NCBI GenBank assembly: GCA_012523575.1
Contig: JAAYIF010000050.1
Location: 1 to 47,952 of the forward strand
Direction: 5' to 3'
Origin: Clostridia bacterium
GTDB lineage: Bacteria; Bacillota; DTU086
Length of the DNA stretch: 47,952 nucleotides
Numbering within the stretch: the stretch's first letter is position 1; every line of letters starts with the position of its first letter. Both the position numbers and the translations under genes were made by a program. Below, one piece after another: positions 30,631-39,360 of the stretch. The notes beneath the pieces were generated by a model. That model made no database searches, had not been told where the DNA came from, and saw only the letters and a program-made list of their open reading frames with translations.

Positions 30631-32195
30631 AATTGGTGACGGCTTCGGAAATGAAAAGGCTGGATGAGCTTGCGTCGAGCAGATTTGGCATTTCCCCCCT
30701 TATATTAATGGAAAATGCAGGAAGGGGAATAGCTGAAGGTATTATTAATGAATTTTTTAAGGGAAATCCCTTTAATAAAAGGGTGCTGATTTTTTCCGGC
30801 AAGGGCAACAACGGCGGGGACGGTTTTGTTGTTGCAAGGCATTTGGCCAATAAAGGTGCCGATGTAAGGGTTTTTCTTTTGAAGGCCAAAGGGGAAATAA
30901 CCGGTGACGCCCTGGTAAATTTAAACATTCTGGAATCCATGGAGATTACGATAAGTGTCATTTCGGAACCTAAAGACCTGAAACGGATTGATATTTCCCT
31001 GCTGTATGCAGATCTGGTGGTGGATGCAATTTTTGGTACAGGTTTTAAAGGAAAGGCTGCGGGCTTGGCGGCCCAGGTTATTGACAGGCTGAACAGATCC
31101 GGAAAACCCATTGTGTCCGTGGACCTCCCATCGGGGCTGGAAGCGGATACGGGAAAGGCAAAGGGCCCATGTATTCAAGCTGCAAAGACATATACTTTAG
31201 GGCTTCCTAAACTGGGCCTTTATCTCTTCCCCGGGCGAAAAAATGCAGGGGAAATTTCATTGGTGGATATTTCTTTTCCCGAAGCCTTGCTGAAAAAAAT
31301 GGACCTTCACCATAATTTGATTACCAGGGGAATGTGTGAGGGTTTTTTTGAGAAGAGGGACCCCGAAAGTCATAAAGGAACCTTTGGCCGGGTTATTGTA
31401 ATAGGAGGCTCCGAAGGAATGTCCGGAGCTGCCGCCATGGCGGCGGAAGCCGCTTTGAGAAGCGGTGCCGGATTGGTAACGGCGGCGGTCCCTAGATCCA
31501 TTAATCCAATTTTAGAGAATAAGTTGACAGAGGTTATGACTTATCCTCTGCCTGAAACAGAGGAAAGGGTTTTAGGAGTAGAGGCGGTGGATGTGCTGCT
31601 GGATATTTGCAGCGAGGCTGATGTTGTTGCTGTGGGACCGGGACTGTCCTCCAGCCGCTCCATTTTTACCATGCTCAAGGAGTTTCTTCCCCGGGTTGAG
31701 GCGCCTTTGGTCCTTGATGCCGATGCATTAAATGCTTTAAGTCAGGATGTATCTTTATTTTCAAAGATTAATGTGCCGGTTATTATAACCCCCCATCCCG
31801 GGGAAATGGCCCGACTGACCGGCAGCAGTGTTTCAGAAATTCAGGAAGACAGGCTTAACGCTGCTTTAAAGGCTGCCCGGGAGTGGAATGTCGTTGCGGT
31901 TTTAAAGGGTGCCGGAACCATTGTGGCAACTCCTAAAGGGGAAGTTTATATTAATGAAACAGGTAATCCTGGTATGGCGACAGGCGGTACAGGGGATGTT
32001 CTAACAGGGATCATTGCCGGATTTTTGGCCCAGGGTATGACTCCTGAAGCTGCTGCAGCTGCAGGGGTTTTTGTGCACGGTTTTGCTGGAGATATGCTCC
32101 TTGGGAAAAAGGGATTTCGAGGTATGACTGCAGGGGATATTATAGAAATGCTGCCCGCTGCCATTTTACAATTGGAAAACGGATTTAATAATTAA
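30627..32195 (+). CDS. nnr: Bifunctional NAD(P)H-hydrate epimerase / ADP-dependent NAD(P)H-hydrate dehydratase
   Basis: Repairs hydrated NAD(P)H. The N-terminal YjeF_N domain (1 to about 215) is an epimerase with SGKGNNGGDGFVVARHL and DAIFGTGFKG. The C-terminal YjeF_C ribokinase-like domain (about 230-510) has VVIGGSEGMSGAAAMAAE-like glycine loops, VLDADALNAL, PHPGEMARL and the NPGMATGGTGDVLTGI nucleotide/catalytic block. At 522 residues it is the full fusion. The TTG start overlaps the acpS stop (TTGA), giving translational coupling. alr follows 24 bp downstream. Confidence 0.94.
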   Translation: MKLVTASEMKRLDELASSRFGISPLILMENAGRGIAEGIINEFFKGNPFNKRVLIFSGKGNNGGDGFVVARHLANKGADVRVFLLKAKGEITGDALVNLNILESMEITISVISEPKDLKRIDISLLYADLVVDAIFGTGFKGKAAGLAAQVIDRLNRSGKPIVSVDLPSGLEADTGKAKGPCIQAAKTYTLGLPKLGLYLFPGRKNAGEISLVDISFPEALLKKMDLHHNLITRGMCEGFFEKRDPESHKGTFGRVIVIGGSEGMSGAAAMAAEAALRSGAGLVTAAVPRSINPILENKLTEVMTYPLPETEERVLGVEAVDVLLDICSEADVVAVGPGLSSSRSIFTMLKEFLPRVEAPLVLDADALNALSQDVSLFSKINVPVIITPHPGEMARLTGSSVSEIQEDRLNAALKAAREWNVVAVLKGAGTIVATPKGEVYINETGNPGMATGGTGDVLTGIIAGFLAQGMTPEAAAAAGVFVHGFAGDMLLGKKGFRGMTAGDIIEMLPAAILQLENGFNN

Positions 32196-32219
32196 TAAAG
32201 GAACAGGGGTGGTTGTATT

Positions 32220-33365
32220 TTGATAGCTCGACCTGCTTGGGCTGAGATTAATCTTGACAATTTGGCGCACAATATACGAGAAGTTAGACGTATTGTGAGC
32301 AGTGATTCTAAGATTATGGCTGTGGTTAAGGCCAATGCTTACGGACATGGGGTTTATGAGGCGGGCAGGGTTTTTTTGGAAAATGGAGCCCGGTATCTTG
32401 GGGTTGCAATACTTGATGAAGCGGTTAAGCTGCGGACTAAGGGTTTTGATGTTCCCATTGTGATTCTTGGGTATACTCCTGTTTCAGATCTTGGAGTTGT
32501 TGTGGAGTATGATCTAATCCAAACAATATTTGATCTGGATCATGCGAAATTTCTATCCGAAGCGGCCCTGAGGCAGGGAAAAAGGGCTAAAATCCACCTA
32601 AAAATTGATACGGGTATGGGAAGACTTGGCTTTTCCGTAGATGATAAAAGCATTGAAAAGGTAAAGAAAATTGCGGAGCTGCCGGGTATTTTTATCGAAG
32701 GTATATATACCCATTTTGCCAGTGCGGATAAAAGGTATAAAACTTATACCATGGAGCAGTTTAAGAAGTTTAGATGGTTTTTAGAAAGGCTCCGGGATTA
32801 TGGAATTGATATTCCCATAAAACATACTGCCAACAGTGCAGCCCTTATGGACATTCCTGAAACCCATTTGGATATGGTTCGTCCGGGGATAATTTTATAT
32901 GGTCTGTATCCCTCCGATGAGGTTGATAAATCAAAAATTTCCCTGAAGCCGGCCTTAAGCTTAAAGGCTCAGGTGGCTTCGGTTAAGAAAATCAAAGCCG
33001 GAAATAGTATTAGCTACGGCTGCACCTATACCCTTAAAAAGGACAGTTTGGTGGCGGTTTTGCCCATTGGATATGCTGACGGTTACAGCTGGCTTTTGTC
33101 CAACAAAGGGTTTGTTTTAATTGGCGGAAAGCGTGTGCCCATTATAGGAAGGGTTTGTATGGACCAGCTGATGGTGGATGTGAGCTCCGTTCCCCATGTA
33201 AAAATTGGTGATGAAGCGGTGTTTATTGGTAGGCAGGGATCTGAAGAAATAACGGCAGAGGATATTGCCCGCTGGATAGGAACAATAAATTATGAAATCA
33301 TCTGCATGATCAGTGAAAGGGTGCCCAGGAGATATCTTACTCAGCAGCAGGAGATCACTTTTTAA
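32220..33365 (+). CDS. alr: Alanine racemase
   Basis: PLP enzyme making D-alanine for peptidoglycan. The cofactor Lys is in VVKANAYGHG near residue 40, followed by HLKIDTGMGRLGF, THFASAD, the catalytic Tyr block SISYGCTY, GYADGY and VCMDQLMVDVS. At 381 residues it is normal. The TTG start has GGGGTGG 7 nt upstream. It ends the acpS-nnr-alr run and is followed by a separate promoter for the toxin-antitoxin pair, the same arrangement as alr-ndoAI-ndoA in Bacillus. Confidence 0.95.
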   Translation: MIARPAWAEINLDNLAHNIREVRRIVSSDSKIMAVVKANAYGHGVYEAGRVFLENGARYLGVAILDEAVKLRTKGFDVPIVILGYTPVSDLGVVVEYDLIQTIFDLDHAKFLSEAALRQGKRAKIHLKIDTGMGRLGFSVDDKSIEKVKKIAELPGIFIEGIYTHFASADKRYKTYTMEQFKKFRWFLERLRDYGIDIPIKHTANSAALMDIPETHLDMVRPGIILYGLYPSDEVDKSKISLKPALSLKAQVASVKKIKAGNSISYGCTYTLKKDSLVAVLPIGYADGYSWLLSNKGFVLIGGKRVPIIGRVCMDQLMVDVSSVPHVKIGDEAVFIGRQGSEEITAEDIARWIGTINYEIICMISERVPRRYLTQQQEITF

Positions 33366-33482
33366 AATCTTAAATATTTGATTGAGTGTGGTGATGTGCT
33401 GCATTTTAATATAAAAAATGTATTTATATTTTATGTTTGTTTTCAGCAGCTGCCGTTCAACTTTTTGATAAGTATACTGAGC

Positions 33483-33512
33483 TTGCATTTTTGAAGAAAA
33501 TTAAGCTATAAT
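33483..33512 (+). promoter_or_regulatory. Promoter of the ndoAI-ndoA pair
   Basis: TTGCAT, 18 nt, TATAAT, with the expected start near 33519 and a leader of about 45 nt before the GTG of ndoAI. It lies in the 199-bp gap after alr. Confidence 0.65.
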
Positions 33513-33564
33513 GGCATATAACTATGTTTCTTTACCAAGGGTCTGCAATTCGGGGGGTGCTGTT

Positions 33565-33837
33565 GTGCCGGGTGTGAAAAGAATTATGATCAGTTTGCCC
33601 GAAAGTCTCCTTGAGGAGGTGGATGGGCTGGCTTCCCTTGAAAAAAGGAATAGGAGTGAGTTTATCCGGGAGGCCATGAAGCTTTACATTAATGAAAGGA
33701 AAAAGCGTATTATGCGGGAACAAATGAAAAAGGGATACCAGGAAATGGCGGAGATTAATTTATCCCTGGCTAAGGAAAACTATGAAGCAGAGGAAGAAGT
33801 TCAAGAATATTATGAAAAGAAATTAGCGGAGTGTTAG
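33565..33837 (+). CDS. ndoAI: Ribbon-helix-helix antitoxin (EndoAI/MazE type, CopG family)
   Basis: A 90-residue antitoxin. The DNA-binding ribbon-helix-helix is [20 protein letters not shown] then [17 protein letters not shown], and the acidic C-terminal tail ([19 protein letters not shown]) would wrap the toxin. GTG 33565 is chosen because GGGGGGTG lies 5 nt upstream; the frame is open to 33511 but that segment contains the promoter. Four bp separate it from the toxin gene. It likely represses its own promoter together with the toxin. Confidence 0.9.
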   Translation: MPGVKRIMISLPESLLEEVDGLASLEKRNRSEFIREAMKLYINERKKRIMREQMKKGYQEMAEINLSLAKENYEAEEEVQEYYEKKLAEC

Positions 33838-33841
33838 TAGT

Positions 33842-34192
33842 ATGAATGTTCGACGGGGAGAAATATATTATGCAGAATTAAATCCTGTAATAGGTTCGGA
33901 ACAGGGAGGAATCAGACCGGTTCTCATTGTACAAAATGATATTGGTAACCAATACAGTCCCACCACCATAGTGGCGGCCATAACTTCCCAGATTCAAAAA
34001 GCCAAGCTTCCTACCCATGTGGAAATAGATGAAAAAAAAGGAGGTCTGGAAAAAGACTCCGTTATTCTTTTGGAACAAATTAGAACCATTGATAAAAGCA
34101 GGCTTAAGAAAAAACTTGCTCTCCTGGATGATGAAACTATGAAGAAGGTGGATAGTGCTCTGGAAATCAGTTTAGGGCTGGTAGATATTTAA
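33842..34192 (+). CDS. ndoA: mRNA interferase EndoA (MazF family toxin)
   Basis: Sequence-specific ribosome-independent endoribonuclease; the Bacillus homologue cuts at UACAU. The 116-residue MazF fold is clear from [52 protein letters not shown], and the final [16 protein letters not shown]. The catalytic Arg and Thr in RPVLIVQ and ITSQ are kept. It follows ndoAI directly. Its cut site here is not predictable from sequence alone. Confidence 0.95.
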   Translation: MNVRRGEIYYAELNPVIGSEQGGIRPVLIVQNDIGNQYSPTTIVAAITSQIQKAKLPTHVEIDEKKGGLEKDSVILLEQIRTIDKSRLKKKLALLDDETMKKVDSALEISLGLVDI

Positions 34193-34258
34193 GCACATAT
34201 TCTTTTTTTTTAAACATATGATTTTTTAGGAAGAAAACTTATTTTTGGTGAGGGCTTT

Positions 34259-34963
34259 ATGCCGTTAATAGGAATTACCTGCCACACGGATTATTCGGCA
34301 GGTAAGTTTGTTTTAGCCCATTATTATGTGAAGATTATAGAACGCTGTGCCGGTATTCCCTTTATCTTGCCTCCGGTGCACCAAAATGCTGTAATAGAAA
34401 AGTACTGTGAAATCCTTGACGGCCTTCTTCTAACGGGGGGAGTTGATGTGGACCCCCTTTTATTTGGTGAACAGCCGATGGGGACAAGGGAAATAACCCC
34501 TGAACGGGACACATTCGAAATAAAACTGGTACGCAAATTTATGCTTTTAAATAAACCAATTCTTGGCATCTGCAGGGGCATACAGGTCTTAAATATTGCT
34601 GCCGGGGGAAGCATTTTTCAGGATATTGAAAGTCAGGTACCCGGAGCAATTAAGCACATGCAGGAAGCTCCTAGGTGGCATCCAACCCATACCGTTGAGA
34701 TTGTATCGGGTACAAAGCTTGGTAAGATATACCAGGCACCGAAAGCCGTGGTCAATACCTTTCATCATCAAGCGGTTAAAGTTGCAGCTCCGGGCTTTTG
34801 TGTATCAGCTGTGGCGGCGGACGGGATTATTGAAGCCATAGAGTCCTTAAAACATAAATTCATTATAGGTGTTCAATGGCATCCGGAGCATATGGTTTTT
34901 CGGGACAAAGCATCTTTAAAGCTTTTTAAAGCCTTTGTGGATACCTCATCAAGCAGGGATTAG
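34259..34963 (+). CDS. Class-I glutamine-amidotransferase-like hydrolase (peptidase C26, PuuD-like)
   Basis: 234 residues of the gamma-glutamyl-gamma-aminobutyrate hydrolase family. Catalytic Cys in ILGICRGIQVLNIAAGG (nucleophile elbow), His and Glu in GVQWHPEH, and the opening IGITCHTDYSAGKF are typical. Family members cleave gamma-glutamyl amides such as gamma-Glu-GABA in putrescine breakdown, but others act on different gamma-glutamyl compounds. No other Puu genes are present, so the substrate is open. ATG follows GGTGAGGGC. It is 8 bp before the amidohydrolase gene. Confidence 0.88.
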   Translation: MPLIGITCHTDYSAGKFVLAHYYVKIIERCAGIPFILPPVHQNAVIEKYCEILDGLLLTGGVDVDPLLFGEQPMGTREITPERDTFEIKLVRKFMLLNKPILGICRGIQVLNIAAGGSIFQDIESQVPGAIKHMQEAPRWHPTHTVEIVSGTKLGKIYQAPKAVVNTFHHQAVKVAAPGFCVSAVAADGIIEAIESLKHKFIIGVQWHPEHMVFRDKASLKLFKAFVDTSSSRD

Positions 34964-34971
34964 GGGGAATA

Positions 34972-36201
34972 ATGATTATGCTTGCATTGGTTAACGGAAG
35001 GATATTAACGGTTCACTGCCAGGAACAAAAACCGGATTCAGAGGGAAGCTTTCCTGTTTACGATCCCGGATGGATTGTGATTTCGGATTCAAAAATTTTT
35101 GCTGTTGGAGCGGGAACAAAACCCCCTGTGGAATGCGAAAAGGTAATAGATTTAGAGGGAAAAGTTGTAACCCCTGGATTGATAGATGCCCATACCCATT
35201 TGGGCATTTTTGAGGAAGGCAGGCCCAAGGAAGGGGATGACACCAATGAAATCAGCAGTCCTGTAATGCCCCATCTCAGGGCTGTTGATGGAATAAATCC
35301 CAGGGATATGGGTTTTCGCTTTGCTAGGGAGAACGGAGTTACCTGTGTTTGCTGTTTGCCGGGCAGTGCCAATGTGGTGGGAGGATTGGGTGCGGCATTG
35401 AAAACCGACGGGGATGTTGTGGATTCCATGGTGGTTAGCGAAAATGTAGGTTTAAAAGTGGCCTTTGGGGAAAATCCCAAGAGGGTATACGGCAGCAGAA
35501 AAAAAACTCCCACTACCAGAATGGCCATTGCTGCTTTGTTGCGGGAAAACTTCGTCCAAGCCCTGCATTGGGAAAAGGAGAAGGAAAAGGAAAACTACAG
35601 CGGAGGAGATATAAAGAAAGATATTTTTGTGAAAGTTTTAAAGGGACAAATTCCCCTAAGGGTTCATGCCCATAGGGCAGATGATATTATGACCGCTGTG
35701 AGAATTGCAGAGGAGTTCAATGTCTCCATAATACTTGATCACTGTACCGAGGGGCATTTTGTGGCGGAAGAGATTGCTAAGCGCAACATACCTGTGGTTT
35801 ACGGTCCCATGCTCCTCGGAAAGGTGAAACAGGAGCTGGGTGAGCTAACGGAAAAAACCCCAGCTGTTTTATTTAAAGCGGGGGTGAAGTTTGCCCTGAC
35901 CACAGACCATCCCGAAATTTCCGTAAAGCATTTGATGCTTTGTGCCGCTCTGTCCACAAAGGAAGGTCTTCCTAAGGAGGAAGCCTTAAAAGCCGTTACC
36001 TTCAATGCCGCAGAAATTTTGGGTTTATCCCACCGTATTGGAAGTTTGTGGCCGGGTAAAGACGCAGACATTGTTGTCTGGAGCAGAGATCCCTTTGATA
36101 TAATGAGCAGAGTTGAAATGGTTTGGATAAACGGCAGAATGGTTTACAATGCCAGTGAGGACAGGTTACAATTAGTACGAGGAAACTTTTTGGGGGTGTG
36201 A
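34972..36201 (+). CDS. Amidohydrolase family protein (imidazolonepropionase-like, COG1228)
   Basis: 409 residues of the metal-dependent amidohydrolase superfamily. The first metal motif HTH is in PGLIDAHTHLG, further ligands are in LRVHAHRADD and LDHCTEGHF, and the final Asp is in ALTTDHPEISV. The C-terminal beta-sandwich GSLWPGKDADIVVW is typical. The substrate is unknown; related proteins act on cyclic ureides and dipeptides. ATG 34972 or 34978 are both possible after AGGGGGAA. It is 4 bp before thiE, so it could be a new member of the thiamine salvage unit or part of a read-through operon from 34259. Confidence 0.85.
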   Translation: MIMLALVNGRILTVHCQEQKPDSEGSFPVYDPGWIVISDSKIFAVGAGTKPPVECEKVIDLEGKVVTPGLIDAHTHLGIFEEGRPKEGDDTNEISSPVMPHLRAVDGINPRDMGFRFARENGVTCVCCLPGSANVVGGLGAALKTDGDVVDSMVVSENVGLKVAFGENPKRVYGSRKKTPTTRMAIAALLRENFVQALHWEKEKEKENYSGGDIKKDIFVKVLKGQIPLRVHAHRADDIMTAVRIAEEFNVSIILDHCTEGHFVAEEIAKRNIPVVYGPMLLGKVKQELGELTEKTPAVLFKAGVKFALTTDHPEISVKHLMLCAALSTKEGLPKEEALKAVTFNAAEILGLSHRIGSLWPGKDADIVVWSRDPFDIMSRVEMVWINGRMVYNASEDRLQLVRGNFLGV

Positions 36202-36205
36202 GGAT

Positions 36206-36841
36206 TTGGCAGTAAGGGACCTAGGATTATATCTTGTAACTGGCCAAGAGCTTTCGGCGGGAAGAACAACTCTGGAAGTGGTAGCAAGGGCCGTTGAGGG
36301 AGGAGTAAATACTGTTCAGTTGCGGGAAAAGGAAATGTCTGCCCGGGATCTTGTGGCGCTAGGAAAAGAAGTGCGCAAAATTACAAAGAAACATGGGGTT
36401 ATCCTTATTATTAACGATCGGGTGGATGTGGCCATGGCCGTTGAGGCGGATGGTGTCCATTTAGGGCAGGACGATTTTCCCGTTGAAGATGCCAGGCGTC
36501 TTTTAGGGGAAGATGCCATAATAGGGCTTTCCGTAGACAATGCAGAAGAAGCGGTTGCTGCTGAGAAAGTTGGGGCGGACTATGTTGGTTTTGGCCCCAT
36601 ATTTAAGACTTCCACTAAGGTTGATACCGGCCCTGTAGTGGGACCGGAAGGCATAACTGAAGTAAGAGAAAAGGTTAATATTCCAGTGGTTGCCATTGGA
36701 GGAATAAATAAAAATAATGCACCGGAAGTTTTAAAAGCCGGTGCTCATAGCATCGCCCTGGTTACGGCCATTACAAAGGCCGAAGATATAACCAAAGAGA
36801 CAAGGGAACTGGTTGAACTTTTTAAACTTTACAGGAGATGA
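36206..36841 (+). CDS. thiE: Thiamine-phosphate synthase
   Basis: Joins HMP diphosphate and hydroxyethylthiazole phosphate to thiamine phosphate. The 211-residue TIM barrel shows LYLVTGQEL, VNTVQLREKEMSARDLVALG, IINDRVDVAMAVEADGVHLGQDDF, the FGPIFKTSTK loop and VAIGGINKNN. The TTG start has GGGGGTGTGAGG upstream. Its stop overlaps the thiM start (ATGA). No TPP riboswitch is seen before this group, so control may come from upstream. Confidence 0.94.
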   Translation: MAVRDLGLYLVTGQELSAGRTTLEVVARAVEGGVNTVQLREKEMSARDLVALGKEVRKITKKHGVILIINDRVDVAMAVEADGVHLGQDDFPVEDARRLLGEDAIIGLSVDNAEEAVAAEKVGADYVGFGPIFKTSTKVDTGPVVGPEGITEVREKVNIPVVAIGGINKNNAPEVLKAGAHSIALVTAITKAEDITKETRELVELFKLYRR

Positions 36842-37665
36842 AAATCTTGGAACGGCTGTTGAACAAACTGGGAAATCTTCTTTTGCTCATTAAAAAAAAG
36901 AGACCTTTAGTGCATAGCATTACCAATACTGTTGCTGCCAATCCCTCGGCAAATGTTCTATTGAGTATTGGAGCCCTTCCCATTATGTCCTCTGATGTCC
37001 ATGAGGTTTCAGACGTTGTTCAAAGGAGTCAGGCCTTGGTTTTGAACACAGGTACTTTAAGCCAGGACAGAATAGATTCAATGCTTGCTGCGGGTAAAGC
37101 AGCGGAGATGAAAGGAATTCCGGTGGTTTTCGATCCCGTTGGAGCCGGAGCAAGCAGAGCCAGGGGAAAGGGCATTTTCAGGCTGCTGGAAGAAATTAAG
37201 GTGGATATTATAAGGGGAAACCTTTCGGAAGTAGCATTTTTAGTTGGAGAACAGGTAGAGATAAGAGGAGTTGAGGCTTTGGATGAGGGGTATTCCGAAG
37301 CAGAAAAAAGGGAACTTGTCCTAAAGGTTGCTGAAAGGTTTTCATGCACAGCCTGCATAACGGGACAGAGGGATTTTATTTCCGACGGGGAAAATGTATT
37401 CGTTGTGGATAATGGGCATCCTCTTATGTCAAGGGTTACTGCCATGGGATGTATGCTTAGTGCGGTAATTGGTGCCTTTGCTTCTGTAACGGATAATTAT
37501 TTGGATGCTGCATTGGGGGCTGTTGTTAGCTATGGTGTTGCAGGGGAATTGGCGGCAGAAGCCAGCAGGGGACCTGGAACTTTTTTTCCTGCCATGTACG
37601 ATTCCCTTTATATGCTAGAAAGCAATGATATTGTCCTAAGGGGAAAGATAAAAAGATTAAAATGA
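36838..37665 (+). CDS. thiM: Hydroxyethylthiazole kinase
   Basis: ATP-dependent phosphorylation of the thiazole alcohol in thiamine salvage. The ribokinase-like family blocks are RPLVHSITNTVAANPSANVL, GALPIMSSDVHEVSDVV, PVVFDPVGAGASRARG, the IIRGNLSEVAFL acidic/Asn block and the catalytic VTAMGCMLSAVIGAF. At 275 residues it is normal. The start overlaps thiE and the stop is 17 bp before the thiW start. Confidence 0.94.
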   Translation: MKILERLLNKLGNLLLLIKKKRPLVHSITNTVAANPSANVLLSIGALPIMSSDVHEVSDVVQRSQALVLNTGTLSQDRIDSMLAAGKAAEMKGIPVVFDPVGAGASRARGKGIFRLLEEIKVDIIRGNLSEVAFLVGEQVEIRGVEALDEGYSEAEKRELVLKVAERFSCTACITGQRDFISDGENVFVVDNGHPLMSRVTAMGCMLSAVIGAFASVTDNYLDAALGAVVSYGVAGELAAEASRGPGTFFPAMYDSLYMLESNDIVLRGKIKRLK

Positions 37666-37682
37666 GAAAGGAAGGACGAAAA

Positions 37683-38180
37683 ATGGGTTCAAGAATGTTT
37701 ACCACAAGAAAGCTGGCTTTAATGGCGCTTTTCGTTGCCATTGGGACGGTCACAGCCCATGTTATTTGGTTTCCGGCTGGTCCTGCCAAAGCATACCCTA
37801 TGCAGCATGCTATAAATGTATTGTCCGCTGTTTTGCTTGGGCCATGGGAAGCGGGACTTGTAGCTTTGGTTATTGGTATACTCAGGAATTTGTTTGGCCT
37901 GGGGACAATTTTTGCGTTTCCCGGGGGAATAGTAGGAGCGCTCCTGGCGGGATTTATGTACTATATTTTTAAAAGGGATATCGCCGCTGTTATAGGTGAA
38001 GTTGTGGGAACGGGAATTATTGGAGCTCTTTTATCCTTTCCCCTTGCCAAGTTTGTTTTAGGCCAGGAGGCAGCTGCCTTTGCCTTTGTGGTTCCATTTA
38101 TGGTAAGCAGTATCGCAGGTGCCGTTCTGGCTTTCATTCTGCTGCGTTTTATACCCCGGCGAAGAAATCCCTGGAGATAA
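37683..38180 (+). CDS. thiW: Energy-coupling factor (ECF) S component ThiW, thiazole uptake
   Basis: A 165-residue membrane protein of the ThiW family, with about five helices. The family start RKLALMALFVAIGTVTAHVIW with FPAGPAKAYPMQHAINVLSAVLLG is clear; it would bind the thiazole precursor and use a shared ECF ATPase module encoded elsewhere. ATG 37683 follows AAGGAAGGACG; the earlier in-frame ATG 37662 overlaps the thiM stop. With thiE and thiM it forms a thiazole salvage unit without de novo genes. The C terminus, RRRNPWR, is basic. Confidence 0.9.
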   Translation: MGSRMFTTRKLALMALFVAIGTVTAHVIWFPAGPAKAYPMQHAINVLSAVLLGPWEAGLVALVIGILRNLFGLGTIFAFPGGIVGALLAGFMYYIFKRDIAAVIGEVVGTGIIGALLSFPLAKFVLGQEAAAFAFVVPFMVSSIAGAVLAFILLRFIPRRRNPWR

Positions 38181-38209
38181 ATTGAATTTTTTGGAGGTTG
38201 TTAGTTGTA

Positions 38210-38815
38210 ATGTGGGATAAAATGGATTTATTGGAATACGAAAATTTTGAACAGCTAAAGGAAGTCTGTCTTAAATGCAATAAATGCCCTTTGAGGGCAG
38301 GGGCGAAAAATGTAGTATTTGGGGAAGGAAATCCTGGGGCTAAACTCATGTTTGTTGGAGAAGGTCCGGGGAAGCAGGAAGATGAAATGGGAAGACCCTT
38401 TGTGGGAGCGGCAGGCCAGTTGTTGGATAAGATATTGGCCGCTGCGGGGATAAACCGCCAGGATGTGTACATAGGCAACGTGGTTAAATGCAGGCCTCCA
38501 AATAATAGACTTCCCAGACCCAACGAAGTGGAAGCCTGTAGTGAATATTTGGCTGCGCAGATAAAATTTATTAAACCGGCCATAATTGTGTGTTTGGGTG
38601 CCCTTGCCACCCAAACTTTAATAAATCCCCAGGCAAGGATTACCAGTGTAAGGGGTAAATGGTTTGAGCGAAATGGCATAAAAATTCTTCCCACCTTTCA
38701 TCCGGCGGCACTGTTAAGGGATCCTGCCAAAAAAAGGCCTGTCTGGGAAGATTTTAAAAGCTTAATGAAGGTTTATCGAGAAGTAAACATTGAACAGCTA
38801 ACCTTAGGTTTTTAG
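38210..38815 (+). CDS. udg: Uracil-DNA glycosylase, family 4 (Fe-S, thermophile type)
   Basis: Excises uracil from DNA. Four cysteines expected to bind the 4Fe-4S cluster are in CLKCNKC (the first two), VVKCRPP and VEACSEYL. The active-site block is GEGPGKQEDEMGRPFVGAAG, and the second motif is LPTFHPAALLRDP. The 201-residue form fits the family first described in thermophiles. ATG 38210 lies 12 nt after GGAGG, rather far; TTG 38198 directly abuts it and is less likely. It is separate in function from the tsaE operon that follows 71 bp on. Confidence 0.92.
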   Translation: MWDKMDLLEYENFEQLKEVCLKCNKCPLRAGAKNVVFGEGNPGAKLMFVGEGPGKQEDEMGRPFVGAAGQLLDKILAAAGINRQDVYIGNVVKCRPPNNRLPRPNEVEACSEYLAAQIKFIKPAIIVCLGALATQTLINPQARITSVRGKWFERNGIKILPTFHPAALLRDPAKKRPVWEDFKSLMKVYREVNIEQLTLGF

Positions 38816-38886
38816 TATGTTTGTTAATCTTTGTTCTAGGTAATACTATTGCTGCCAAAAAAAGAATTTATTTTGGAGGAATGCCC

Positions 38887-39360
38887 TTGCTGTCCTTGCT
38901 AGTAACAAGTGCGGAAAAAATGAGACAGTTGGGAGAGCTCATAGGAGGTCTTCTTAAGGAAGGCAGTATTGTTTGCTTAGCGGGAGATTTGGGTTCAGGT
39001 AAAACTGTTTTGGCCGGGGGAATTGCCAAAGGGCTTGGGATTAATGAGCATGTTACCAGCCCAACCTTTACCCTTATAAAAGAATATACGGGTAGAATCC
39101 CCCTTTACCATGTTGATGTCTACCGTCTTTATGACCCTGCCGAGATTTTTGAACTGGGCCTTGATGAATATCTCTACGGACAGGGAGTTACTGTAATTGA
39201 ATGGGCGGACAGAATAAAAGAATACATAGACGGTGATTACCTGGACATTATGATTGAAAAGCTTGATGACGATAAACGCGGGGTAATAATAAGCTCTGAA
39301 AGCAGTTGGTACACAGATATTATTAGGGAGCTGGATAAAAAATGCACGTTCTTGCAGTAA
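38887..39360 (+). CDS. tsaE: tRNA t6A biosynthesis ATPase TsaE
   Basis: ATPase of the TsaBDE complex making threonylcarbamoyladenosine at tRNA position 37. P-loop GDLGSGKT, SPTFTLIKEY, the HVDVYRL block and VIEWADRI are present. The TTG at 38887 is preferred because GGAGG ends 7 nt upstream; ATG 38881 has the ribosome site directly against it, and an in-frame extension to 38821 is not family-like. At 157 residues it is typical. tsaB overlaps its end by 19 bp, suggesting coupling. Confidence 0.92.
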   Translation: MLSLLVTSAEKMRQLGELIGGLLKEGSIVCLAGDLGSGKTVLAGGIAKGLGINEHVTSPTFTLIKEYTGRIPLYHVDVYRLYDPAEIFELGLDEYLYGQGVTVIEWADRIKEYIDGDYLDIMIEKLDDDKRGVIISSESSWYTDIIRELDKKCTFLQ

